Origin: Nitrospirota bacterium
GTDB lineage: Bacteria > Nitrospirota > Thermodesulfovibrionia > UBA6902
Reading direction: 5' to 3'
DNA length: 8,103 nt
NCBI GenBank assembly: GCA_015491705.1
Contig: WFVK01000217.1
Coordinates: 1-8,103 of the forward strand
Made by a program: the position numbers and the translations under genes. Within the stretch, counting starts at the first letter, position 1. Each line of letters starts with the position of its first letter. Of the stretch, positions 1 through 4,583 are shown one piece after another. The notes beneath the pieces are model-generated. The model was not told the DNA's origin. It ran no database searches and worked only from the letters and a program-made list of their open reading frames with translations.

Positions 1-77
1 GCCATGGCAATGACCCGTTTCCACCAGAGGGATAATCCTGGGCTGGAGACTCGGGTTATGACAACACCACGTTTGAT

Positions 78-104
78 ATGGCGGAGGGAATCGAACCCAC
101 GTCC
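78..104 (-). other. tRNA/tmRNA-like T-arm fragment
   Basis: Read on the minus strand, 104 to 86 gives GGACGTGGGTTCGATTCCC, with a canonical TTCGATT T-loop, followed by TCCGCCA at 85-79. This strongly resembles the 3' end of tmRNA (GGACG-GGG-TTCGA-TCCC), but the usual acceptor strand between the T-stem and CCA is about three bases too short. No D-arm, anticodon arm or tmRNA body is recognisable upstream on the minus strand. I read it as a remnant or mimic, possibly an attachment-site scar, because 3' ends of tRNA and ssrA genes are common integration sites and the decayed restriction locus lies alongside. It is not a functional tRNA call. Confidence 0.35.
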
Positions 105-334
105 ATTCTCTGTTTGGGGATTACGGCTTGCGCAGCAAACGGAACGCGAGCCGCAAGGCGAGTCCCGAAGGGATGCCACTGCGAAGCAGGGCACAAAATG
201 TGGAGAAAAGCATTTCCCGCGTAGGGACGCGGAGAACGGCAACCGGAAGCTCGCAAGGCATTGTAAATAAAGGGCTTTTGATGTGTCGACGCTGGGGAGA
301 CTGGATTTCCGGAAGGCGGCGAGCCCTCCACCAT
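78..334. repeat. 257-bp structured element bounded by 11-bp inverted repeats
   Basis: The ends are an imperfect inverted repeat: ATGGCGGAGGG at 78-88 and CCCTCCACCAT at 324-334, with one C/T difference that is a G-U pair if transcribed from the minus strand. The interior is packed with short hairpins whose loops are GNRA-like: 151-158 (loop GCAA), 164-172 (GAA), 179-189 (CTGC/GCAG around GAA), 217-232 (CCGCGT/ACGCGG, loop AGGG) and 309-316 (GGAA). The reading frames here have no recognisable protein features and look like by-products of this structure. It may be a structured RNA or a small non-autonomous palindromic repeat. Which strand is transcribed, if either, cannot be told. Identity unknown. 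Confidence 0.45.
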
Positions 335-346
335 TGAACTTTAAAC

Positions 347-397
347 GAACCGGTTCGGGTGCCGCAAGCGGCATGCCGTAAGGTTCTTTTTTCTTTT
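347..397 (+). terminator. Terminator-like structure with T-tract
   Basis: GAACC at 347-351 can pair with GGTTC at 382-386. The intervening stretch contains a tight hairpin, TGCCGC-AA-GCGGCA, at 360-373. The outer stem is followed at once by TTTTTTCTTTT (387-397). An alternative is the perfect 12-bp palindrome CGAACCGGTTCG at 346-357. The layout fits a Rho-independent terminator for something transcribed left to right, possibly the structured element at 78-334. The stem is interrupted, so efficiency is uncertain. Confidence 0.4.
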
Positions 398-486
398 GAC
401 GACCCGTCAATCCGCCTGCCCGCCATCGACATCCTCATCATCATGGAGCCGAGGGCATCGTGGAAGCCGTCGTTAAGATTTTTCCC

Positions 487-516
487 TTGCATCTGATATA
501 ACACGAGTTATATACT
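487..516 (+). promoter_or_regulatory. Sigma-70 promoter with palindromic operator for the XRE gene
   Basis: TTGCAT (487-492) and TATACT (511-516) are separated by 18 bases, a good match to a housekeeping promoter. Between and over these elements lies a perfect inverted repeat with 7-bp arms, ATATAAC-ACGA-GTTATAT (496-513). A palindrome placed between -35 and -10 is where an XRE-type repressor would bind, so autoregulation by the gene starting at 568 is likely. That is inferred from position only. Confidence 0.6.
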
Positions 517-567
517 ATGTTGTTTGTGATTTAAGATGCGCGCCGACCGCTGAAAGAGGAAGGGATA

Positions 568-828
568 ATGACTGTCGACAACCAAGATTTGCCCGCACTG
601 GTGAAGGAAGTTCGCAGGCAGCTCACTTTAAGCCAGGAGGATTTGGCTCGGCAGTTGGGTGTCAGTTACGCGACCGTGAACCGCTGGGAAAACGGGCAAT
701 CCAGGCCCTCGAAGCTGGCCAAGGCGCAGTTTGATTCCTTCTGCGCCAAAATGGTCAGGCAGGGCAAGCTGAAACTGTCCGGCCTGCCTGTGCGGGCGAG
801 CCGCACGCAGACAGGAGGCAAGAAATGA
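568..828 (+). CDS. Small XRE/Cro-CI-type HTH regulator of a decayed restriction locus
   Basis: An 86-residue cytoplasmic DNA-binding protein. A Cro/CI helix-turn-helix spans about residues 8-50, with the sequence SQEDLARQLGVSYATVNRWE (22-41) forming the two recognition helices and the classic 'NRWENG' end. The C-terminus is short, basic (RASRTQTGGKK) and probably flexible. There is no second domain. The start is supported by AGAGGAAGG about five bases upstream of the ATG. The stop overlaps the ATG of the hsdM remnant (ATGA at 825-828), so the two were translationally coupled; small XRE proteins commonly precede type I methylase genes and control their expression. Its own promoter carries a palindrome that it may bind. 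It appears intact although its target operon is ruined. The fold is confident; the controller role is inferred. Confidence 0.85.
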   Translation: MTVDNQDLPALVKEVRRQLTLSQEDLARQLGVSYATVNRWENGQSRPSKLAKAQFDSFCAKMVRQGKLKLSGLPVRASRTQTGGKK

Positions 829-1123
829 GCAAGACCAACAACGGTGCCAACCTCGGGTTCGAGGAAAAGCTCCGGGCCAACGCAAAACACCCCTCCATCG
901 GCATCGCCTGCACCTGCCACGCCTGGGGCGCGGCGAGAAAGGAACGGGAAAATACAAGGACATCCCCTGGCCGGCACCTCGGGGCAGAGGCCGTCGAGGA
1001 CGACGGAGAGCCCCCTTCGAGGAGAAGATGGCGAGGCTGACGGCCCGGCTACATGAGCAGTTCAAGGAGTCAGAGAGGCTGGAGAAGACCATAAAGAAGA
1101 ACCTGAAGGCGTTTGGGCTGTGA
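825..1123 (+). pseudogene. hsdM: hsdM remnant, type I restriction-modification N6-adenine methylase subunit
   Basis: Only the two ends of a roughly 500-residue HsdM survive. The N-terminus MSKTNNGANLGFEEKL matches the usual HsdM opening. It then jumps directly into the C-terminal part: IACTCHAW (to 926), then after a shift RGEKGTGKYKDIP (929-967), back to the first frame for GRHLGAEAVEDDGEP (969-1013), then again shifted for PFEEKMARLTARL through to KKNLKAFGL and stop (1013-1123). Read together these give the family's conserved C-terminal order (HAW-RGEK-GKYKDIP-GRYVGAEEVEDDGEP-FEEKM). The SAM-binding and NPPY catalytic region is entirely missing, so the gene cannot methylate. There are at least three frame changes plus a large internal deletion. 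The start overlaps the XRE stop by ATGA. Confidence 0.85.
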
Positions 1124-1395
1124 GCTTTGATCCGTTAAAACCTTACCACAAACGCGATGCATGGATGGTGGCGCAAAGATTCAAAGTTCTCCGTTTTGCG
1201 AACAAACAGGTTCTGGAAGACCCGCAGTCGGTCCTGGAGCAAATAGCCACGCATTGTATTGAAAGCCCAGACCCTCGGGGAGAAGGGTTGGGGTTGAGGG
1301 ATGCGTCGAAGCATTCAGTTCCTCTCCCTTTGGGAGAGGGAGGAGCGAAGCGGAGGGTGAGGGTATCGTGGGTGAAGAAATCGTCCACGATATAG
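1120..1395 (+). pseudogene. DUF559 (Vsr-like) nuclease C-terminal fragment
   Basis: Begins with GTG overlapping the hsdM stop. Residues about 9-43 (YHKRDAWMVAQRFKVLRFAN, then KQVLEDPQSVLEQI) match the C-terminal half of DUF559 proteins, small PD-(D/E)XK-fold nucleases related to Vsr, whose signature is a D-x-R-x-x-x-L...GF-x-VLRF-x-N...VL block. The N-terminal half with the acidic catalytic residues is absent, so it should be inactive. From about position 1266 the frame runs into a dispersed palindromic repeat, and residues past about 48 are translated repeat, not protein family sequence. DUF559 genes are often found beside or inside type I restriction loci. The family match is from memory of its consensus. 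Confidence 0.65.
1266..1366. repeat. Dispersed GC-rich palindromic repeat (REP-like)
   Basis: Two related segments: ACCCTCGGGGAGAAGGG plus TTGGGGTTGAGGG at 1271-1300, and CCTCTCCC-TTT-GGGAGAGG (perfect 8-bp stem, 1321-1339) followed by GAGGAGCGAAGCGGAGGGTGAGGG to about 1363. The combination of a CTCTCCC/GGGAGAG hairpin with a trailing GGTGAGGG is a widespread bacterial extragenic repeat type, which typically inserts at the ends of genes and is often mistranslated as 'PSP-RGEG' tails. Here it separates the DUF559 fragment from the hsdR fragment and likely arrived after decay began. Confidence 0.6.
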
Positions 1396-1457
1396 TCTGG
1401 CTAATCGATATAGACGATCTGGCTAACAACGACTGGCTCGCCGTAAACCAGTCCTAA
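1368..1457 (+). pseudogene. hsdR: hsdR remnant, type I restriction subunit, N-terminal nuclease-domain scrap
   Basis: The 29-codon frame VGEEIVHDIVWLIDIDDLAN...NDWLAVNQS ends in TAA. It matches the conserved 'V-RLIDFDDP-NNDWLAVNQF' segment that lies just before the nuclease motif ('RRPDIVLFVNGLPL') in many HsdR proteins. In an intact gene NQF would lead into the nuclease core; here the frame stops and no continuation is visible downstream. HsdR is the ATP-dependent translocase/endonuclease of about 1000 residues, so well over 95 percent is missing. Its position downstream of hsdM and DUF559 fits a former hsdM-(hsdS)-hsdR order. It begins immediately after the palindromic repeat, which may mark the deletion junction. 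Confidence 0.65.
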
Positions 1458-1623
1458 AACAAGCGAGGTTTTATAATGAGCTGGTTAGCACGTCATCATA
1501 GTCATTTTCAGTCGTAATTTTTTGTGCCGATCATCTATTATCAGACCGGTTGGCGGGGTAAAACTCCGATTAAAATCTGTAAAGACAGAAAAAAACAAAT
1601 GACCGACACTCTTTACTTTTCAC

Positions 1624-1652
1624 TCTTCATCAAAGTCCCGCTTTGATGAAGA
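1624..1652. repeat. Perfect 12-bp stem hairpin, 5-base loop
   Basis: TCTTCATCAAAG (1624-1635), loop TCCCG, CTTTGATGAAGA (1641-1652). The stem is perfect and isolated in non-coding DNA. No T-tract follows on either strand, so it is not a standard terminator. It could be a protein-binding palindrome, a transposon-end relic or an RNA hairpin. The stretch 1458-1623 to its left is AT-rich with no gene that I can support. Confidence 0.6.
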
Positions 1653-1660
1653 CACCAGGC

Positions 1661-1874
1661 CCCGCCCTGCACCTGCTCCGGAACCTGTGATGGCAAGATG
1701 AGGCGCTGGAGCTTCGGGGCGGTAAGCTGTCCAATGTGCTCTTGGAGGGTATTCTCGTCCCCTCGTTGCGGGAACACAACCGGGCCAGGCTCAAGGACAG
1801 GGGATCTGCCGTTTACCGAGGGTAATATCCTGAGCGCCGTTTTATTCTGTTTGATGCCGGTGTCAAGAAGATAG
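1661..1874 (+). pseudogene. Possible second hsdR-family remnant, frameshifted
   Basis: From 1691 the plus strand reads WQDEALELRGGKLSNVLLEG, then ILVPSLREHNRARLKDRGS, to a stop at 1823. A shift of frame at about 1809 continues as PFTEGNILSAVLF to a stop at 1872. The combined pattern (RGGKLSNVLLE-IL--LRE-NR...PFTEGNI-SA) resembles the N-terminal part of another HsdR branch (G-K-SNVLLE--L---L---NR...F-E-NI--A). The segment just upstream (1661-1687, PALHLLRNL then stop) is in the same frame and may belong. If right, this is a different region, or a different subfamily, from the scrap at 1368-1457. The minus-strand frame opposite (1613-1906) has no recognisable features. Family match is tentative, recalled from memory. 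Confidence 0.4.
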
Positions 1875-1912
1875 CGCGAGGCAGTATTTTTGTGCGGAAA
1901 AATCATGAACGG

Positions 1913-1944
1913 GGTTAATTTAACCTCTGTAATTAATGTATAAT
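1913..1944 (+). promoter_or_regulatory. Likely glgC promoter with palindrome at -35
   Basis: A perfect -10 hexamer, TATAAT, sits at 1939-1944, preceded by TG. A weak -35 (TTAATT, 1915-1920, 18-base spacer) lies inside the palindrome GGTTAATTTAACC (1913-1925), which may be an operator. The leader of about 80 bases then contains two hairpins: CTTCAG-TAAAA-CTGAAG (1947-1963) and CCTGC-CGCT-GCAGG (1986-1999). A second TATAAT at 2009-2014 lacks an obvious -35 and lies too close to the start to be the main promoter. Confidence 0.5.
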
Positions 1945-2032
1945 GTCTTCAGTAAAACTGAAGGCTGCATGAACGGGCGGTGTTTCCTGCCGCTGCAGGC
2001 AATTTCGATATAATAAGAGGTAAATAACCGGT

Positions 2033-3253
2033 ATGGCTTATCCGAGAATTCTGGCAATGATAATGGCGGGAGGCCGGGGGGAACGGCTTTTCCCCCTGAC
2101 ATTCGAGCGCTCCAAACCGGCGGTTCCCTTCGGGGGACGCTACCGGATTGTGGACTTCGTGCTGAGCAATCTCATCAATTCGCAGATATTTTCAATTTAT
2201 CTCCTTGTGCAGTACAAATCACAGTCATTGATTGAGCACATAAGGGAGAACTGGGGGCTTTCCGCTGTCATGAGCAATCATTTCGTCACCGTGGTCCCCC
2301 CCCAGATGAGATACGGCCCCGACTGGTTTCAGGGGACGGCCAATGCCGTGTTTCAGAATATGAACCTTATCCGCCAGCACAGGCCCGAGCTTGTCATTGT
2401 CTTCGGCGCCGATCATATCTACCGGATGGATATCCGGCAGATGATTGATTTTCATCTCCGGAGCAATGCTGATGTTACGGTTGCGGCAATGCCCGTGCCG
2501 ATCGGCAATGCAAGCGCCTTCGGCATTATCGACGCGGAAGACGGCGGCAGGATAAGGGACTTCATAGAAAAGCCGGAAAACCCTCCGCCCATGCCCGGTG
2601 ACCCGGAAAGGGCTTACTGCTCGATGGGGAACTACATATTTAATACGGACGCCCTGATCAGGGGACTGATACAGTCTGAGAGAAGAAAGGAATATGACTT
2701 CGGCAAGCACGTGATTCCCAACCTCCTGAAAGAGGGGGAGAGACTGTTTGCATACGATTTTTCAACCAACAGGATAGCGGGAGTCGGATCCTTTGAAGAG
2801 CCCGGCTACTGGAGGGATGTGGGGACGATAAAGAGCTTCTGGGATGCCCACCAGGACATGCTCGGAGACAGGCCGCTGTTTGAAATCGACAATGAACTGT
2901 GGCCCATCCGGCCGTCGAGAAACGAGCTGCCCGCAACAAAGATTATGGGCGGCGAAATCACCAACAGCATCATTGCCGAGGGGGCGTTCATCAATAAATC
3001 GAAGATAGTAAATTCCGTCATACGCAAGGGCGTGGTCATTGAAGACGGCGTGGAGGTCAGGGACTCGATCATCATGGATCACGTGGTCCTCAGAAAGGGG
3101 TGCAGTCTGAACAAGGTGATAGTCGATGCCTATAATGTAATCGAGGAGGATGTGCATATAGGTTATGACAGCAGCAAGCCCTACTGGCGCGCCCACCTGG
3201 ACCCTTCCGGGATATCGGTGATTGCAAGCGAGAAACAGACCTCGAGACTGTAA
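2033..3253 (+). CDS. glgC: Glucose-1-phosphate adenylyltransferase (ADP-glucose pyrophosphorylase)
   Basis: A cytoplasmic enzyme that makes ADP-glucose from glucose-1-phosphate and ATP (EC 2.7.7.27), the committed and usually allosteric step of bacterial glycogen synthesis. At 406 residues it has normal family length. The N-terminal nucleotidyltransferase domain shows MAGGRGERLFPLT (11-23), SKPAVPFGG (27-35), the GTANAV loop (101-106), FGADHIYRMD (124-133) with the metal-binding Asp, and the IEKP substrate motif (178-181). From about residue 300 the left-handed beta-helix domain follows, with repeated hydrophobic hexads (NSIIAEGAFI, SVIRKGVVIE, SIIMDHVVL). The start fits the usual 'ILAMILAGG' opening within ten residues. 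The nearest purine-rich site is AAGAGG at 2015-2020, about 12 bases away, so initiation may be weak or leader-dependent. A run of eight C at 2296-2303 codes for part of VVPPQ. The next gene follows 19 bases after the stop. Confidence 0.95.
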   Translation: MAYPRILAMIMAGGRGERLFPLTFERSKPAVPFGGRYRIVDFVLSNLINSQIFSIYLLVQYKSQSLIEHIRENWGLSAVMSNHFVTVVPPQMRYGPDWFQGTANAVFQNMNLIRQHRPELVIVFGADHIYRMDIRQMIDFHLRSNADVTVAAMPVPIGNASAFGIIDAEDGGRIRDFIEKPENPPPMPGDPERAYCSMGNYIFNTDALIRGLIQSERRKEYDFGKHVIPNLLKEGERLFAYDFSTNRIAGVGSFEEPGYWRDVGTIKSFWDAHQDMLGDRPLFEIDNELWPIRPSRNELPATKIMGGEITNSIIAEGAFINKSKIVNSVIRKGVVIEDGVEVRDSIIMDHVVLRKGCSLNKVIVDAYNVIEEDVHIGYDSSKPYWRAHLDPSGISVIASEKQTSRL

Positions 3254-3272
3254 GGATAATAAAAGCGGATTC

Positions 3273-4394
3273 ATGAAAAAGAACACCGGAAAAAGATCGT
3301 GCCTTGGCAGGCACCTGCCGCTGAGGCCCCGGCCCATCCGCAGGGGCATGACCGTTGACGAGGTCATTGAAAGCTCAATGTTCTCATTCAACGCGGGCTC
3401 GTTGAGGACGGCGTGCGAATTGTTTGCAAATCATATAGCCCGTGAAAACGTCCGCATAGGGGTCTCCCTTGCAGGCGCACTGGTGCCCGCGGGCATAGGC
3501 CGGAGCTGCCTGATACCCCTGCTGAAGGCGGGGCTAGTCGACTGGATTGTCTCCACGGGTGCAAACCTGTATCATGACCTTCACCTGGTGCTGGGATATG
3601 AATTCCACAAGGGATACGAAAAAGCCGATGATGAAAAACTGAGGAAACACGGCATAATCCGTATTCATGATATTTTCCTTGATTACAGGGCATTGCTGGA
3701 TACGGACAGTTTCGTGCGCGACACGCTCCGGAGGGGGGCGCCCGCCTTTTCCGGTACATGCTCAAGCGCGGATATACATGCACTACTGGGAAAGGAGATA
3801 TGCCGGGTAAAGCCCGCACTGAAGGAGGAAAGCCTCCTGGCCGTTGCGTACGAGGCAGGCATCCCTGTTCACACATCATCTCCTGCGGATTCAAGCATAG
3901 GAATGAATATCGCCGCACTGAGTTTTCAGGGGATAGACATCGCGCTGGACACCCACCGCGACCTGAACGAAGTGACAAGCTATGTCTATGACATCAAGAA
4001 GAACGGCGGCAGGAGCGCTGTCCTGATACTCGGCGGAGGCAGTCCCAAGAACTTTATTCTTCAGACCGAGCCGCACATACAGGAGGTCCTCGGTCTGCAC
4101 GAGGAAGGGCACGACTTCTTTATTCAGTTCACCGACGCCCGGCCGGACACCGGCGGTTTAAGCGGCGCAACCCCCTCGGAGGCCGTGTCATGGGGCAAGA
4201 TCGACCCTGCATCGCTTTCCAGGACGATAGTATCCTACGGGGACTGTACGCTGATGCTGCCCTTGTTCGTCAGTTACGTATTAAACAAATCCATGCCCCG
4301 CCAGCCTTCAGGATTGTACGGGAAAAGGGAGAGGCTTCTCAGGCAGTTAAGGGATGATTACAGGGCCTCGGGCCGTTACGGGGAAGGCACCTGA
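3273..4394 (+). CDS. Bacterial deoxyhypusine-synthase-like protein
   Basis: A 373-residue NAD-dependent enzyme of the deoxyhypusine synthase (DHS) superfamily, which transfers the aminobutyl group of spermidine to a lysine or an amine. Visible hallmarks: STGANLYHDLH (94-104), LILGGGSPKNF (251-261) in the NAD-binding part, and SGATPSEAVSWGKI ending at about 310, which aligns with the human active-site segment. Lys309 corresponds to the lysine that carries the enzyme intermediate. Bacteria lack eIF5A, and bacterial relatives have been linked to polyamine chemistry such as homospermidine or agmatine-based routes, so the true substrate is open. I start at ATG 3273 (MKKNTGKRS): the earlier ATG at 3222 would overlap glgC by 32 bases and add residues not typical of the family. 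AAGGA lies about 16 bases upstream, so the ribosome site is poor and coupling to glgC is plausible. Probably in one operon with glgC. The product is cytoplasmic, with no signal peptide. Confidence 0.88.
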   Translation: MKKNTGKRSCLGRHLPLRPRPIRRGMTVDEVIESSMFSFNAGSLRTACELFANHIARENVRIGVSLAGALVPAGIGRSCLIPLLKAGLVDWIVSTGANLYHDLHLVLGYEFHKGYEKADDEKLRKHGIIRIHDIFLDYRALLDTDSFVRDTLRRGAPAFSGTCSSADIHALLGKEICRVKPALKEESLLAVAYEAGIPVHTSSPADSSIGMNIAALSFQGIDIALDTHRDLNEVTSYVYDIKKNGGRSAVLILGGGSPKNFILQTEPHIQEVLGLHEEGHDFFIQFTDARPDTGGLSGATPSEAVSWGKIDPASLSRTIVSYGDCTLMLPLFVSYVLNKSMPRQPSGLYGKRERLLRQLRDDYRASGRYGEGT

Positions 4395-4483
4395 TTGAAA
4401 CCGGCGGGATTACCCCCAAGGGCCTTTTCACCCAGGCATGATTTTCCTCCACAAGATTTACTGACCTCCCGATGTCTGAAAAC

Positions 4484-4524
4484 TTGAAAAAAATATAATT
4501 AATAAGTATATTAATAAAACTTAT
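4484..4524 (+). promoter_or_regulatory. Strong promoter and inverted repeat ahead of the cytochrome operon
   Basis: TTGAAA (4484-4489), a 17-base spacer and TATATT (4507-4512) form a near-ideal sigma-70 promoter inside an abruptly AT-rich block (about 4481-4525). An inverted repeat, ATAAGT (4502-4507) with ACTTAT (4519-4524) and 11 bases between, brackets the -10 and the likely start point, which would suit a repressor. It matches no FNR-, Fur- or ArcA-type consensus that I know. The rest of the 189-base gap after the DHS-like gene shows no convincing terminator. Confidence 0.6.
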
Positions 4525-4583
4525 CGATTGCTGTATGGACGGTTCAACAGGCGGTTTCTTTAAACCAGATTACCGGAGGATTT

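Noticed and set aside
78..165. A complete tRNA or tmRNA gene on the minus strand
   Set aside because: The T-arm is good, but the acceptor is short and no D-arm, anticodon arm or tmRNA tag region can be found.
4..337. Plus-strand frames at the left edge (for example a frame containing 'RRESNPRP')
   Set aside because: This peptide is the well-known spurious translation of the antisense of a tRNA-type T-arm; there is no credible protein here.
121..504. 127-residue open frame on the minus strand
   Set aside because: It overlaps the structured element and the terminator-like region, its sequence is translated hairpins with no domain, and no ribosome site precedes it.
628..1092. 154-residue minus-strand frame opposite the XRE/hsdM remnant
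   Set aside because: It is a shadow of GC-rich coding sequence; the plus strand has clear family matches.
1613..1906. 97-residue minus-strand frame
   Set aside because: No start context and no domain features; the plus strand shows an hsdR-like pattern instead.
3222..3272. Upstream ATG for the DHS-like gene
   Set aside because: It would overlap glgC by 32 bases and add 17 residues (MQARNRPRDCKDNKSGF) without family similarity; ATG 3273 is preferred.
2762..3391. 209-residue minus-strand frame opposite glgC and the DHS-like gene
   Set aside because: It lies antisense to strongly conserved glgC codons and has no features of its own.
4395..4480. Terminator after the DHS-like gene
   Set aside because: Only weak GGG/CCC pairings and a short CTTTT are present; no stable stem with a T-tract.
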